Both the position numbers and the translations under genes were made by a program. A DNA stretch of 64,000 nt, from assembly GCA_015068225.1 (NCBI GenBank), contig SVKX01000002.1:94674-158673 (forward strand). Reading direction: 5' to 3'. The DNA is from Oscillospiraceae bacterium (GTDB taxonomy: Bacteria; Bacillota; Clostridia; Oscillospirales; Oscillospiraceae). Of the stretch, positions 24,243-35,477 are shown one piece after another. Position 1 is the first letter of the stretch. Each line of letters begins with the position of its first letter. The notes below the pieces were generated by a model. It worked only from the letters and a program-made list of their open reading frames with translations. It did not search any database and had not been told where the DNA came from.

Positions 24243-26048
24243 TTACTGCTCCATCAGAGCTTCCATCTCATCCAACAGCTCGCCAAAGAGCTGGAGAGCC
24301 TGATTCACAGGCTCGGGACCGGTCATATCCACACCGGCGCCCTTGAGAAGGTCAATGGGACTCTTAGAGCAGCCGCCGGACAGGAAGCCAAGGTAGTCCT
24401 TCACCGCGCTCTCGCCCTCAGAAAGGATTCTGCGGGACAGAGCGATGGCAGCGGAATAGCCGGTAGCATACTGGAAGACATAATAGTTATAGTAGAAATG
24501 AGGGATTCTTGCCCATTCCATGGCGATTCGGTCATCCACGATCATGTCCGGTCCAAAATACAACTCATTCAAGCGCTTGTACTCAGCGCAAAGAACTTCG
24601 GCAGTAAGGGTCTTGCCCTCCTGTACCATGCGGCCAATGTTCAGCTCAAACTCGGCAAACATGGTCTGGCGGTACAGCGTGCCCTTGAACTGATCCAGGA
24701 AATGATTGATCAGGTATGCCCGCTCCTTCTTGTCCGTTGTCTTGGCAAGCAGGTGTTCCATCAACAGGGCTTCATTGCAGGTAGAGGCAACCTCTGCCAC
24801 AAAGATCACATAGCCGCTGTCCACGGGATTCTGATGCTTGTTGGAAAGATAGGAATGGAGGGCGTGGCCCATCTCATGGGCGAGAGTGAACTGGCTGTCC
24901 AAGGTGCCGGTATAGTTCAGCAGCACATAAGGATGCACAGCCGCGCCAGCAGAGTAGGCACCACTGCGCTTGCCCTCATTGGTGTAGACATCGATCCAGC
25001 GGTTCTCAAAGCCCTGCTTCAAAATGGCACGGTAATCCTCACCCAGAGGTGCCAGCGCATCATAAACTGTCTGCTTTGCCTCTGCAAAAGGAATATGCTT
25101 ATCCACATCGGAAAGCAGGGGCGTATATACATCGTAGAAATGCAGCTCATCTACGCCCAACAGCTTCTTACGCAGTCGGACATAGCGGTGCATCTTGTCC
25201 ATATTCTGATGGACAGCCTCGATCAGATTCAGATACACAGAAGTGGGAACATTTGTCCTGTCCAAGGATGCTTCAAAGGCAGAATTATACTTTCTGGCCT
25301 CCGCAAAGAACTTCAGCTGCTTATTCTGGGCATTGAGCAAGGAAGCGGCAGTATTCTTAAAGCCAGCAAAGCTGTCATACAGGTTTTCATATGCGCTCTT
25401 GCGAAGCACCCGGTCGGGGCTTTCCTCCAAAGAAACGAAATTGCCCTGACGCAGAGGATAGCGATTGCCCTCAGCATCCACTGCATCCTGGAAGGAAATG
25501 TCCGCATTTGCAAACATGCCGTAAATATCGTCAGGAGCAGATGCCATCTCGCCGGCAGCGGCCAGCAGCTTTTCTTCCGCGGCGGAAAGTGTGTGGGCTT
25601 TGCGGCGGCGGGTATTCGTCAGGGCGCGGCGGAACCGCTCCAGAGGAGGATACTCTGCATAGAAGCTATCCAGCTTTTCATCAGAAATCGCCATGATCTC
25701 AGGAGTTTCAAAGCTGCAGGCAGCGCGCAGGGCAACAACAGTTCCCATAAACTTTCCGGACATCGCCTGATAGGTGGCATTACGGGTATCCTCGTCGGCT
25801 TTGCGCATGCAGTAGTTAGCAAGTCGGGAAGCCTTGACGCTCACATCTTCGTCGTATTTCAGGAAATCATACAATGTCTTGCCGCTTTCTGCAAGTCTTC
25901 CGGCAAAGCCAACAAGATAAGCTTTATCCTGCTCCAATGTGGCAAGCTCAGCCTCCCAGGCCTCATCAGAAATATACAGGTCTTCTGTAGCCCACTTATC
26001 TTCCTGCGCGATTTCGCTGCGCTGGGGAATTCTTTTGTTTTTTCCCAT
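24243..26048 (-). CDS. pepF: Oligoendopeptidase F (M3B family)
   Basis: 601 residues. The zinc site 'LAHEMGHALHSYLSN' (HExxH) lies near residue 385, with the downstream Glu in 'VAEVASTCNEALL'. The helical oligopeptidase N-terminal domain is complete. It is a cytosolic metallopeptidase cutting peptides of about 7-17 residues. AGGGAGGATTATC precedes the ATG. It has its own promoter and one small partner gene downstream. Confidence 0.96.
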   Translation of the reverse strand: MGKNKRIPQRSEIAQEDKWATEDLYISDEAWEAELATLEQDKAYLVGFAGRLAESGKTLYDFLKYDEDVSVKASRLANYCMRKADEDTRNATYQAMSGKFMGTVVALRAACSFETPEIMAISDEKLDSFYAEYPPLERFRRALTNTRRRKAHTLSAAEEKLLAAAGEMASAPDDIYGMFANADISFQDAVDAEGNRYPLRQGNFVSLEESPDRVLRKSAYENLYDSFAGFKNTAASLLNAQNKQLKFFAEARKYNSAFEASLDRTNVPTSVYLNLIEAVHQNMDKMHRYVRLRKKLLGVDELHFYDVYTPLLSDVDKHIPFAEAKQTVYDALAPLGEDYRAILKQGFENRWIDVYTNEGKRSGAYSAGAAVHPYVLLNYTGTLDSQFTLAHEMGHALHSYLSNKHQNPVDSGYVIFVAEVASTCNEALLMEHLLAKTTDKKERAYLINHFLDQFKGTLYRQTMFAEFELNIGRMVQEGKTLTAEVLCAEYKRLNELYFGPDMIVDDRIAMEWARIPHFYYNYYVFQYATGYSAAIALSRRILSEGESAVKDYLGFLSGGCSKSPIDLLKGAGVDMTGPEPVNQALQLFGELLDEMEALMEQ

Positions 26049-26077
26049 GATAATCCTCCCTAAAACTGTTTTTATAC

Positions 26078-26106
26078 ATTATAGCATTCCGGAAAAGAAA
26101 ATGCAA
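26078..26106 (-). promoter_or_regulatory. Promoter of pepF
   Basis: On the minus strand TTGCAT, a 17-bp spacer and TATAAT, 30 bp before the pepF ATG. Confidence 0.78.
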
Positions 26107-26155
26107 TCCTTGCAATTATTGGAAAACTGTGCTATTTTAATCTGCGGTGATTATT

Positions 26156-27049
26156 ATGAAAAACAGGCTTCAGGGTAGTGCATATTTACTGGCTGCCACT
26201 TTAATATGGGGAACTTCCTTTGTGTCCCAGAGCGTGGGTATGGATCATCTTGGACCCTTTTCCTTCCAGTCCATCCGATGCGCAATGGCAGTTATCGCGC
26301 TGCTTCCCGTGATCTGGCTGGCAGATCGCAAAAAAGAAGATGGCAAAACATTTCTTTCCAGGTTTGCCGATAAAAAACTGTGGATTGGCGGAATTCTTTG
26401 CGCGATTCCTTTGTTCTTTGCCATTAATCTGCAGCAGCTTGGCATAATGTATACGACCGCAGGCAAATCCGCATTCCTGACAGCCATGTACATCGTATTT
26501 GTGCCGCTGCTTGGTCTGTTTACCGGCAAAAAAATATCTCCCATGATCCCTGTCAGTGTAGTGTTGGCTGTGTTGGGACTGTATTTTCTGAGCTGCATGG
26601 GGGTTACGCAGATCAGCATTGGCGATCTCTATCTCATCGGCTGCGCTGTCTGCTTTGCGATTCAAATCATAGTTGTAGCAAAATTCGCGCCGGATGTGGA
26701 TGCCCTGCGGCTCAACTGCCTGCAGGCAGGTATCTGCTCCCTCCTCTCCGCACCGGTCATGCTGTTTGCAGAAGCACCCACACTGACGGATGTTACCGCT
26801 GCCTTTTTCCCTTTGTGCTTTTCGGGAATTATGTCCATGGGCGCAGGCTACTCCCTGCAGATTCTAGGTCAGCAAAAGCTGGAAGCATCTCTGGCTTCTT
26901 TGATCATGAGTCTGGAATCTGTTTTTGCTGTGCTTGCCGGATGGCTGCTGCTTCAGGAGACTTTGACGGTCTGGGAAGGAATTGGTTGTGTGCTTGTTTT
27001 TTCCGCCGTGATCCTTTCCCAAATCGAGATTAAGCAACCCAAAAAGTAA
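26156..27049 (+). CDS. EamA/DMT family transporter
   Basis: 297 residues with ten membrane segments in two five-segment EamA repeats (starts near residues 7 and 150). 'LAATLIWGTSFVSQSVG' at the N-terminus and 'LESVFAVLAGWLLLQE' in repeat two are typical. It is probably an exporter of metabolites or amino acids; the substrate is unknown. The ATG at 26156 is chosen, with the in-frame GTG at 26147 an alternative; the ribosome site GGTG is weak. Confidence 0.88.
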   Translation: MKNRLQGSAYLLAATLIWGTSFVSQSVGMDHLGPFSFQSIRCAMAVIALLPVIWLADRKKEDGKTFLSRFADKKLWIGGILCAIPLFFAINLQQLGIMYTTAGKSAFLTAMYIVFVPLLGLFTGKKISPMIPVSVVLAVLGLYFLSCMGVTQISIGDLYLIGCAVCFAIQIIVVAKFAPDVDALRLNCLQAGICSLLSAPVMLFAEAPTLTDVTAAFFPLCFSGIMSMGAGYSLQILGQQKLEASLASLIMSLESVFAVLAGWLLLQETLTVWEGIGCVLVFSAVILSQIEIKQPKK

Positions 27050-27055
27050 AAATAG

Positions 27056-27080
27056 GAGGCACCTGCTAAGCAGGTGCCTC
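27056..27080. terminator. Bidirectional terminator between two convergent genes
   Basis: A 12-bp stem GAGGCACCTGCT/AGCAGGTGCCTC around a single A, so the real loop is larger, followed by TTTG on the plus strand. Confidence 0.8.
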
Positions 27081-27090
27081 TTTGTTATAA

Positions 27091-27861
27091 TCAAGCCTTC
27101 TGCTTATCGGCAGAAATCAGCCGCTTCATCGCTTCGATACCAACACGGATCGCGCCGGAAGTATCTTCCGTCATCTGCATAAACATTCCCAGCTTTTCCC
27201 GCTCCTGATTCCAGACCGCATGAAAACAGCTGCCGCACCGCACACCCAGCGCCGCTGCCACAACAAACAGTGCCGCCGACTCCATTTCGCTGGCTTTCAC
27301 GCCCAGCCGCTTCCAAGATTCCCATTTCTGAAGTAATTCATAATGAACAGGCGACTTCTCCGGCGCGTGCTGCCCGTAGAAGGAGTCTTTACACTGGACC
27401 ACGCCCACATGGGTACGGAAACCCAAGTCCTCACTTGCAGCCTTCAGCGCCGCGGTGATGTCAAAATCCGCAACGGACGGGAATTCAATAGGCGCATATT
27501 CCAGCGAGGTATGCTCAAATCGTACCGCTCCCGTGGCCACCACCACATCTCCCGGACACACATTCAGATCAATGCCACCGCAGGTTCCCACCCGAATAAA
27601 CGTGTCCGCACCGATGGCAGCAAGCTCTTCCATAGCAATGGCCGCAGAGGGGCCGCCAATGCCGGTAGAGCAAACGCTAACCTTTTCTCCAAGGAGTGTA
27701 CCGGTGTAAATATTGTACTCCCGATTCATGCCAATATGGACGGGGTTATCAAAATGCTTGGCAATGCTTTCACACCGTCCAGGGTCACCGGGCAAGAAAA
27801 CATAACGGCCCACATCTCCGGCAACACAGTGGATATGAAACTGTCTTCCTGTATCCTGCAT
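27091..27861 (-). CDS. Nucleoside phosphorylase (uridine phosphorylase type)
   Basis: 256 residues of the PNP/UDP phosphorylase-1 fold. '[18 protein letters not shown]' (phosphate and nucleoside binding, about residues 19-36), '[18 protein letters not shown]' and '[17 protein letters not shown]' are typical of uridine phosphorylases. It splits nucleosides with phosphate for salvage. GGAGGTATAAAT supports the ATG at 27861. It follows polC by 17 bp and ends the long minus-strand run. Confidence 0.9.
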   Translation of the reverse strand: MQDTGRQFHIHCVAGDVGRYVFLPGDPGRCESIAKHFDNPVHIGMNREYNIYTGTLLGEKVSVCSTGIGGPSAAIAMEELAAIGADTFIRVGTCGGIDLNVCPGDVVVATGAVRFEHTSLEYAPIEFPSVADFDITAALKAASEDLGFRTHVGVVQCKDSFYGQHAPEKSPVHYELLQKWESWKRLGVKASEMESAALFVVAAALGVRCGSCFHAVWNQEREKLGMFMQMTEDTSGAIRVGIEAMKRLISADKQKA

Positions 27862-27878
27862 ATTTATACCTCCATTAT

Positions 27879-30800
27879 TTAGAAAAAGCTGACCTGACTG
27901 GTATCCGGTAAGCTGCCGAACGCCCCAGCTTCCTTCAGCATATGAATATGAGTCTTGGAAGCTTTCGGACATGCGGCCGAAAACTCTTCAATGGACAAAA
28001 ATTGCTTTCCATCACGGCCGCTCACAATATCCCAAGCCGCGCTCTCACCCAATCCGGAAATCGCCACAAAAGGCGGCCGCAGCTTTCCATCCTCAATAAG
28101 GAATTTAGTAGCATGGCTTTTATAAATATCGATAGGCAAGAACTCAAACCCACGCAGGTAGTATTCATAGACCACCTCCAGCGTGGTCAGTAGATCCTCA
28201 TCCTTGCTGGTGGCATCCTCGTTTCCGTCAATGGCCTCAATGTTCGCCTTTACCGAGTCCATTCCATGGGTCATAAGGACTGCATCAAATCCGCCCTTTT
28301 GGCTGCGGCGGTAGAAATATGCCGCATAGAACGCCAGTGGATAATTTACCTTAAACCAGGCGATCCGGAATGCCATCATAACATAGGCCACCGCGTGAGC
28401 CTTGGGGAACAGGTATTTGATCTTCTTGCAGGAGCCAATGTACCAATCCGGAACACCCGCAGCCACCATCTCCTGCTCGGCACCCTCCGGCAATCCCCTA
28501 CCCTTACGGACAGACTCCATGATCTTGAAGGCTCGTTTTTCCGGAATGCCGCAGGATATCAGATAGATCATAATATCGTCACGACAGCCGATGGTGCCGT
28601 CCACCGTAGCCGTCTTGGAAGTGATCAAATCCCGGGCATTTCCCAGCCACACATCTGTACCATGGGTGTAACCGGAGATCCGCACCAGAAAATCGAACTT
28701 TTCCGGCATAGTATCCAGCAGCACCCCACGGGTAAAGCGGGTATTGAACTCTGGCACGGCCACCGCACCGGTAGGTCCGAGAAGCGGATCATTTTCATAA
28801 CCAAGCACTTTACTGGAGGTAAAAATGGACATGGTCTTCTTATCATCCAGCGGAATGGTCTTGGCATCCACTCCGGTCATATCCTCCATCATACGGATCA
28901 TGGTGGGATCATCGTGGCCCAACATATCCAGCTTCAGAAGGTTTTCTTCCATGGAGTGGTATTCAAAATGGGTTGTGATCTGGTCAGATTTGGGGTCATC
29001 TGCCGGATGCTGCACAGGGCAGAAATCCCAGATCTCATTTTCCTGAGGAATGACCACCAGACCGCCGGGATGCTGGCCGGTAGTACGGCGCACACCCACG
29101 CAGCCGGAAGCCAGACGGCTCATTTCTGCCGCCGGAGCTGCAGTGCCCCGCTCTTCCAGATATTTCTTAACATAGCCAAAGGCCGTCTTATCCGCAACCG
29201 TACCAATGGTTCCTGCCCGGAAAACATGGGCTTTTCCGAACATTTCTGTACAATAGGCATGGGCTCTAGACTGATATTCGCCGGAGAAATTCAGGTCGAT
29301 ATCCGGCACTTTATCGCCGCCAAAACCCAAAAACGTTTCAAAGGGAATGTTAAAGCCATCCTTTTCCAGCTTCGTACCGCATTTGGGGCAATTTGCATCC
29401 GGAAGATCCGCGCCACAGTTATAGCCCTTAGGCACATCGAGGATCGTATGTTTGCAGCTTGCATTGGGGCAGCGGTAATGGGGCGGAAAGGAATTGACCT
29501 CTGTGATTCCCGACAAATATGCGACAATGGAGGACCCCACCGATCCACGGGAGCCCACAAGATAGCCATTCTCCAGTGAATTCTGCACAAGGCGCTGGGC
29601 GGACATATAGATCACATCATAATGACAGTTGATAATATCATTCAGCTCTGTATCCACACGCTTGGAGAAAAGCTCAGGGGGATTTTCGCCATAGAGTCTG
29701 TGGAATTTTCCGTAAACAAGGTCCTTAAGGTCCTCCACGGAATTCTCGATCTTGGGCGCAAACAGATTGTGAGGCACGGGACGCAGGGTTTCGCACATAT
29801 CTGCGATCAAATTGGTGTTGGTTACCACAGCCTCAAACGCCTTTTCTTCTCCAAGGTAGGAAAACTCTTTCAGCATTTCGTCCGTAGACCGGAAATACAA
29901 GGGATTATCCCGGTCGCAGTCCTTAAAGCCCTTGGTAGCCAGCAGGATATGACGAAATATTTCATCCTCCGGATTCAGGAAATGGACATCTCCTGTGGCA
30001 ACCACAGGCTTTCCAAGCTCGTCCGCAATGGCCACGATCTTGCGGTTAAGGTCACGGAGTTCCTCATCATTCTCCACCCGAAGCTTCGGTTCTTCAAGCA
30101 TAAAGCGGTTGTTGGAGACTGGTTGGATCTCCAGATAGTCATAAAAGGACGCCAGCCTCTTGATCTCCGCATCCGGTGCGCCAAATAAAACGCTCTGGAA
30201 AACCTCATTATTCTCGCACGCAGAGCCGATGATCAACCCTTCCCGGTACTTCATAAGCTCAGACTTGAAAATACGGGGATTCTTCTTGTAGAATTTCAGA
30301 TTGGAGTCAGAGATCAGATGATACAGATTCCGCAGGCCAACCTGATTCTTCGCAAAAAGAATGATATGCTGGGAGCGGACATGATTGCTATCCTGACGGA
30401 AGCGGATCTTCTGCTCCGTTAGCGCTTGATTAACAGACTGTAGATTTCTGACCCCCTGCTCTTCCAGCTTCTCGAAAAGTTTCCCAAGAATCTTTCCGCA
30501 AATCAGGGCATCATCTGCTGCTCTGTGGTGGTTAAAATCGCCCAGATCAAAGGCCTTAGCCACAATATTCAGCTTATGCTGATTCAGCTCCGGCATGAGG
30601 CACTGGGCAAGGATCAGCGTGTCTACCGAATTGACCGTATAATCAATTCCCAGACGGCTACACTCTCTGTGAATGAATGTGGTATCAAAGCGGGCGTTAT
30701 GCGCAGCCAGAACACGGCCACCTACAAATTCCAGGAACTTCGGCAGCACCTCTTCAATTTTGGGTGCACCCTGAAGCATCTCATCTGTAATGCCGGTAAG

Positions 30801-32198
30801 ATCCGTTGTCTCCTTGTCCAACCGCTGCTGAGGATCCACAAAGGTCTGGAAGCGGTCGATCTCTCTGCCCTGCTTCATCAAAACTGCACCAATCTCGATG
30901 ATCCGGTCATGCCGGGGTGCAAGTCCAGTGGTTTCCAGATCAAAGGCTACATACTCATCGTCAAAGCTTAAATCCGCACTGCCACAGACAGCAGGAATAT
31001 CGTCCACATCGTTGACATAGTAGCCCTCACAGCCATAGAGGATCTTGATGGTCTCATCAGTTCCGGCAACCTTGGGCGCACCCTTCCAGTCCTCTACCAC
31101 ATGAAGCGCGTCCGTAAAGGACTGCACGCAGCCATGATCCGTAATTGCAATAGCTTTATGTCCCCATGCAGCAGCCTGCTTTATGGCTGCCTTTGTATTG
31201 GTCAGCGCGTCCATATTGCTCATGACCGTATGCATATGCAGCTCTACCCGTTTGCCGTTTTTGGCAGTATCCTGCCGTTTTGGCATTGCACCGGGCATAA
31301 TGGCATTAGGCTTCAAAACCATTTCATTTGTGAAATTGTCAATCATCAGCCTTCCGCTGACTTTTATTACCGAGCCGATTTGAATATTCTGAAGGATCGG
31401 CTCTGCCTCCTTCTTTTCCAGGAATCTACTGACACGAACGGAGGAAGTATTGTCTGTCATGTCAAACTTGATCACAACCGCGTTTCGCTTGGGAAGCTCC
31501 TTGTGCTCAACAGCGAATACCTTGCCCTCCACCACTACAATGCCCATATTCAGGTCAATATCCTTCATGGGAACTGCGTTGTTTCGGAAAGGCTTTCCAA
31601 AAATAGCTTCATTGGATGCCGAAGAAGAATTCTCCTTCTTGACAGAAACTGTCGCCGCAGGAATATCAACCACTGTATTGGAACGGAGCTTTTGCATGGC
31701 TTCAAATAAAGCCTGTCCTTCCAGTGCCGCACCCGCATGAATGCAAATAGAAACCGGCGCTCCAAAACGCTGCTGTAAGATTTCTCTGACTTTCGGAATG
31801 CACTCCTCCAGCTGTTTCTTTCCATTGGCCGCCAGCCGGACATTCAGAGTCGTCCCCTCCCAGTCCCACTGCGCGCCTGCCAATATTCCACGGGTCATGG
31901 AATCCTGTCGGACAAAAAGCTGCATCAGCTCCTCCGGCTCGATTTTGGAAAGCTCCGAAGCTGGATGCACAGCTGTCAGCTCCATGGATCTCAGGCCGTA
32001 GATCTCCGCAATATCCTTGCAGACCAACTCCAGCAGACGGTGGGGTATGTACTGGGGGCTCTCAATGGCAACGCACACCTGTCTTGCTGCCGGATCCAAA
32101 TCTGCAGCAACAATGGCCGCCTGAGATAACACGCTTTGCAGCGGCTCAGGCGGCGCATAGTCCGAAAACATATTCAAAAAGAATGGCTTTTCGTTCAT
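27879..32198 (-). CDS. polC: DNA polymerase III alpha subunit, Gram-positive PolC type
   Basis: 1439 residues, the usual PolC length. Order: N-terminal domain, OB fold, a PHP domain split by the DEDDh 3'-5' exonuclease (starting near residue 420, 'VAFDLETTG'), a zinc-binding motif CPNASC...CPKC near residue 915, then the polymerase core and helix-hairpin-helix C-terminus. It is the leading-strand replicase of Firmicutes. It lies directly after ispG, the standard clostridial order dxr-rseP-ispG-polC. Confidence 0.98.
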   Translation of the reverse strand: MNEKPFFLNMFSDYAPPEPLQSVLSQAAIVAADLDPAARQVCVAIESPQYIPHRLLELVCKDIAEIYGLRSMELTAVHPASELSKIEPEELMQLFVRQDSMTRGILAGAQWDWEGTTLNVRLAANGKKQLEECIPKVREILQQRFGAPVSICIHAGAALEGQALFEAMQKLRSNTVVDIPAATVSVKKENSSSASNEAIFGKPFRNNAVPMKDIDLNMGIVVVEGKVFAVEHKELPKRNAVVIKFDMTDNTSSVRVSRFLEKKEAEPILQNIQIGSVIKVSGRLMIDNFTNEMVLKPNAIMPGAMPKRQDTAKNGKRVELHMHTVMSNMDALTNTKAAIKQAAAWGHKAIAITDHGCVQSFTDALHVVEDWKGAPKVAGTDETIKILYGCEGYYVNDVDDIPAVCGSADLSFDDEYVAFDLETTGLAPRHDRIIEIGAVLMKQGREIDRFQTFVDPQQRLDKETTDLTGITDEMLQGAPKIEEVLPKFLEFVGGRVLAAHNARFDTTFIHRECSRLGIDYTVNSVDTLILAQCLMPELNQHKLNIVAKAFDLGDFNHHRAADDALICGKILGKLFEKLEEQGVRNLQSVNQALTEQKIRFRQDSNHVRSQHIILFAKNQVGLRNLYHLISDSNLKFYKKNPRIFKSELMKYREGLIIGSACENNEVFQSVLFGAPDAEIKRLASFYDYLEIQPVSNNRFMLEEPKLRVENDEELRDLNRKIVAIADELGKPVVATGDVHFLNPEDEIFRHILLATKGFKDCDRDNPLYFRSTDEMLKEFSYLGEEKAFEAVVTNTNLIADMCETLRPVPHNLFAPKIENSVEDLKDLVYGKFHRLYGENPPELFSKRVDTELNDIINCHYDVIYMSAQRLVQNSLENGYLVGSRGSVGSSIVAYLSGITEVNSFPPHYRCPNASCKHTILDVPKGYNCGADLPDANCPKCGTKLEKDGFNIPFETFLGFGGDKVPDIDLNFSGEYQSRAHAYCTEMFGKAHVFRAGTIGTVADKTAFGYVKKYLEERGTAAPAAEMSRLASGCVGVRRTTGQHPGGLVVIPQENEIWDFCPVQHPADDPKSDQITTHFEYHSMEENLLKLDMLGHDDPTMIRMMEDMTGVDAKTIPLDDKKTMSIFTSSKVLGYENDPLLGPTGAVAVPEFNTRFTRGVLLDTMPEKFDFLVRISGYTHGTDVWLGNARDLITSKTATVDGTIGCRDDIMIYLISCGIPEKRAFKIMESVRKGRGLPEGAEQEMVAAGVPDWYIGSCKKIKYLFPKAHAVAYVMMAFRIAWFKVNYPLAFYAAYFYRRSQKGGFDAVLMTHGMDSVKANIEAIDGNEDATSKDEDLLTTLEVVYEYYLRGFEFLPIDIYKSHATKFLIEDGKLRPPFVAISGLGESAAWDIVSGRDGKQFLSIEEFSAACPKASKTHIHMLKEAGAFGSLPDTSQVSFF

Positions 32199-32207
32199 GG
32201 TACTCCT

Positions 32208-33245
32208 TTAAAGTGCCTCGATCCTCTTCAGCAGTGCGGGAAGCAGCTCCTCATAGGGAAGCTTCTCCACCTGCTCACCTTTCTCAAAGATCATTCCCCA
32301 GCCATCACCGCCGGCTATGCCAATGTCGGCCTCTCTGGCTTCGCCCGGTCCGTTAACCACACAGCCCATAACTGCAACCGTGATGGGCTTTTTGCAATCT
32401 TTCAGAGCTTCATCTACCTGATTGACAAGACCGATCAAATCGATCCTGGTTCTGCCGCAGGTAGGGCAGGAAATAATGTTGACGCCCTCTTTGCGAAGTC
32501 CGGCTGCCTTTAGAATATCCTTGGCAGCGTAAACCTCCTGCACCGGATCATCCGTAAGGCTGACACGAATGGTGTCACCAATGCCGTCCAGCAACAGCGC
32601 GCCGATGCCCATAGCAGACTTGATCATGCCCATTTTAACGGGACCTGTCTCAGTCACACCGATGTGAAGGGGATAATCGCATTTACTGCGGAATAGTCTG
32701 GCTGCGGCAACCATAGTGGAGACTGTGGAAGATTTCATGGAAAGGCAGGTATCGTAGAAGCCGAATTCTTCCAAAAGCTCCAGATGCTGGAAAGCGCTCT
32801 CTACCAAAGCCTCTGCCGTGGGATGACCGTATTTTTCCAGCAGCTTCTTATCCAGACTGCCGCCGTTGACACCAATGCGGATAGGGATCTGTTTATCCTT
32901 ACATATATCCACAACTGCCTTTACCCGATCTTCTCCCCCGATATTGCCGGGATTGATACGGATCTTAGACGCGCCTGCCTCTGCCGCAGCGATCGCCAGC
33001 TTGTAGTCAAAATGAATGTCAGCCACCAACGGAAGCTCACTTTCCTTTACGATATCCGCAAAGCCGCGGGCCGCCTCCATATTCTGCACAGAAAGCCGGG
33101 CGATCTGACAGCCCGCAGTCTTTAGGGCACGGATCTGACTTAGGGAAGCTTCCACATCTGTGGTTTTTGTGTTGAGCATGGACTGGATCACCACAGGCGC
33201 GCCCCCGCCAATGAGAACATCGCCCACACGAATCTGTCTTGTCAT
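32208..33245 (-). CDS. ispG: 4-hydroxy-3-methylbut-2-en-1-yl diphosphate synthase (flavodoxin)
   Basis: 345 residues: TIM barrel ('VADIHFDYKLAIAAAEAGASKIRINPGNIG') and a C-terminal 4Fe-4S domain with Cys in 'SCPTCGRTRIDL' and 'VMGCVVNGPGEA', and the downstream Glu. Second-to-last step of the MEP isoprenoid pathway. With dxr in the same run, it feeds undecaprenyl diphosphate synthesis by uppS. It starts 5 bp after the rseP stop. Confidence 0.97.
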   Translation of the reverse strand: MTRQIRVGDVLIGGGAPVVIQSMLNTKTTDVEASLSQIRALKTAGCQIARLSVQNMEAARGFADIVKESELPLVADIHFDYKLAIAAAEAGASKIRINPGNIGGEDRVKAVVDICKDKQIPIRIGVNGGSLDKKLLEKYGHPTAEALVESAFQHLELLEEFGFYDTCLSMKSSTVSTMVAAARLFRSKCDYPLHIGVTETGPVKMGMIKSAMGIGALLLDGIGDTIRVSLTDDPVQEVYAAKDILKAAGLRKEGVNIISCPTCGRTRIDLIGLVNQVDEALKDCKKPITVAVMGCVVNGPGEAREADIGIAGGDGWGMIFEKGEQVEKLPYEELLPALLKRIEAL

Positions 33246-33250
33246 GCTAC

Positions 33251-34312
33251 TTACCCCTTAAAAATCACGAAAATATCTTTAAACATAATGAATGCCATCA
33301 GCGCAAGCAGCAAAAACATGCCGGCAGCATGAATATAACCCTCATATTTGGGATTGATCTTCTTGCGTGTGACCTTCTCAACGCCTGTTGTAAGCAGCAG
33401 TGCAACCACACGGCCGCCATCCAGTGCAGGGATCGGCAGCAAATTCATCACAGCAAGATTCACCGCAATAAAGCCACCGAAATAAAGCATATTCAGAAGA
33501 GCATCCACCCATGTTTCAGAAGAATTGGCTACATCGGACATTTGCTGAACGATACCCACAGGACCAGACATATCCGAGATTCCTGCCTTACCGGTAAGGA
33601 GCATCTGTAAGCTCAGCCGAACCGTACGCACCACATTAACGGTAGAATTCCATGTATATTGCAGCTTACTGCCAAAGGTCGCATCTTCTATACTGAAGCT
33701 AAAGCCGTATCGCGGAGAGGTCGTTCCGTCCGAGTTCGGAAAATCATGCTTTTCCATTTTGAAATCATCAAGAACAACTCTTTGCCCATTGCGTTCTACC
33801 ACAAGGTCATGGACATCTCCCGGATTCAGGCTAAGGAGCATCCCAAAATCAGACTGGACATAGATCTTCTCGCCGTCCACCTCCAAAAACCTGTCGCCTA
33901 CCTGCAAACCGCTCTCTCCATTAAGAGTACATCCCTCTTCAAAACCGGAGATCACAGGGGTAATGAACTGCTGAGCGGGCATAAAGACGATCAGCATCAG
34001 CAGAAGGCCTGCAATAAAATTCATACCCGATCCGGAGACCAGAATGATCAGGCGCTTCCACCATGACGCTTTCTGAAAGGAACGGGGATTATCTGTATCC
34101 GTATCCTCTCCTTCCATGGCACAATATCCGCCAATGGGGATGCAGCGAATGGAATACAGGGTCTCGCCTACCTGCTTTTTAAAGATGGCAGGACCCATAA
34201 AGATAGAAAACTCATTTACCTGGACCTTGGAGGCTTTCGCCGCAAGGAAATGACCAAGCTCATGAACAAAAATCAAAATGCTAAAAAGCAGAATTGCGAA
34301 AATAATTGTCAT
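33251..34312 (-). CDS. rseP: RIP metalloprotease RseP (site-2 protease)
   Basis: 353 residues. 'VHELGHFLAAKAS' near residue 17 holds the zinc-binding HExxH, then a PDZ domain (about 115-185), and 'NLLPIPALDGGRVVALL' near residue 295 carries the third ligand Asp (LDGG). Four membrane segments. It performs intramembrane cleavage, for example of anti-sigma factors. It is placed between dxr and ispG as in most Clostridia. Confidence 0.95.
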   Translation of the reverse strand: MTIIFAILLFSILIFVHELGHFLAAKASKVQVNEFSIFMGPAIFKKQVGETLYSIRCIPIGGYCAMEGEDTDTDNPRSFQKASWWKRLIILVSGSGMNFIAGLLLMLIVFMPAQQFITPVISGFEEGCTLNGESGLQVGDRFLEVDGEKIYVQSDFGMLLSLNPGDVHDLVVERNGQRVVLDDFKMEKHDFPNSDGTTSPRYGFSFSIEDATFGSKLQYTWNSTVNVVRTVRLSLQMLLTGKAGISDMSGPVGIVQQMSDVANSSETWVDALLNMLYFGGFIAVNLAVMNLLPIPALDGGRVVALLLTTGVEKVTRKKINPKYEGYIHAAGMFLLLALMAFIMFKDIFVIFKG

Positions 34313-34325
34313 AAAAGTCCTCGAT

Positions 34326-35477
34326 TCAAGTTCTGTAATGCTCCGCTACATATTCACGGGCAAGGCGATCCGACTCCAGAATCTGTTCCAGTGTAGGCTT
34401 TTCAACAAAAGGAACTGTGTCTACCGCACCACGGACCAGATCATAAATATCATAGAATCCGATCTTATCCTCCAAAAACAGAGCAACCGCCGCCTCGTTT
34501 GCGCCGTTCATAACAGGACAGGCCGTTCCGCCCGTCTTGGCACAATCTCTGGCAAGGGCAAGACACGGAAACGCTTCCAGATCAGGTTCGCAAAAGGAAA
34601 GCGGTCCACATTTAGTCAGATCCAGCCTGTCAACAGGACAGGCCTGTCTTGCGGGATAGGTCAGCGCCAGCTGGATCGGAAGGCGCATATCCGGTGCGCC
34701 AAGCTGAGCCATAACCGCTCCATCCACCAGTTCCACCATGCTGTGGACAATACTCTGTCGATGGATCACAACGTCCACCTGTTCAATGGGAAGCTGATAA
34801 AGGCGCATGGCCTCAATAACCTCAAGCCCCTTGTTCATCAGTGTAGCGCAATCGATGGTGATTTTTGCACCCATCTTCCAGTTAGGATGCTTTAAAGCAT
34901 CGGATCTGGTAACATGACGAAGCTGCTCCCTCGCCATTCCAAAGAACGGTCCGCCGGAGCAGGTCAGAATCAACCGATGCACTTCACTTTTGTCTTTTAC
35001 GCCCATAAGGCACTGGAAGATGGCAGAATGTTCTGAATCAACAGGTACGATCTGTACACCGTACTTTTCTGCTTCTTCCATAACAAGCTCGCCTGCACAG
35101 ACGAGCGTCTCCTTGTTTGCCAGGCCGATGCGTTTTCCTGCCCGAATGGCTGCAAGGGTCGGCTTTAAACCCAGCATTCCAACCACCGCGGTGATAACAC
35201 ACTGGGCGCTTTCTATAGTTGCCGCTTCTATAAGACCCTCTTCGCCCCAGGATATACGAATATCCAGGTCGGAAAGTGCTTCACGAAGCGCCTGTGCTGC
35301 TTCTTGCGTAGCCATAACCGCAAGCTCCGGCCGGAACTGGCGGCACTGCTGCGCCATAAGTTCTACACTATGCCCTGCGGTCAGTGCAGCCACCTGAATC
35401 GGCATCCGACTGATAATATCCAGACTCTGACGGCCAATAGAGCCGGTAGAGCCCAAAATACTGACACAAGTAACCAT
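34326..35477 (-). CDS. dxr: 1-deoxy-D-xylulose 5-phosphate reductoisomerase
   Basis: 383 residues. NADPH-binding 'ILGSTGSIGRQSLDI' at the N-terminus, metal and substrate residues around 'PVDSEHSAIFQ' and 'SGGPFFG', and the C-terminal helical domain. It commits the MEP pathway. The ATG at 35477 overlaps the cdsA stop (TGATG); a GTG three bases upstream is also open. Confidence 0.97.
   Translation of the reverse strand: MVTCVSILGSTGSIGRQSLDIISRMPIQVAALTAGHSVELMAQQCRQFRPELAVMATQEAAQALREALSDLDIRISWGEEGLIEAATIESAQCVITAVVGMLGLKPTLAAIRAGKRIGLANKETLVCAGELVMEEAEKYGVQIVPVDSEHSAIFQCLMGVKDKSEVHRLILTCSGGPFFGMAREQLRHVTRSDALKHPNWKMGAKITIDCATLMNKGLEVIEAMRLYQLPIEQVDVVIHRQSIVHSMVELVDGAVMAQLGAPDMRLPIQLALTYPARQACPVDRLDLTKCGPLSFCEPDLEAFPCLALARDCAKTGGTACPVMNGANEAAVALFLEDKIGFYDIYDLVRGAVDTVPFVEKPTLEQILESDRLAREYVAEHYRT

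Noticed and set aside
24219..26063. A 614-codon open frame on the plus strand
   Set aside because: Antisense to pepF over its whole length. The peptidase motif HEMGH lies on the other strand.
28266..29579. A 437-codon open frame on the plus strand
   Set aside because: Antisense to polC, without a start context.
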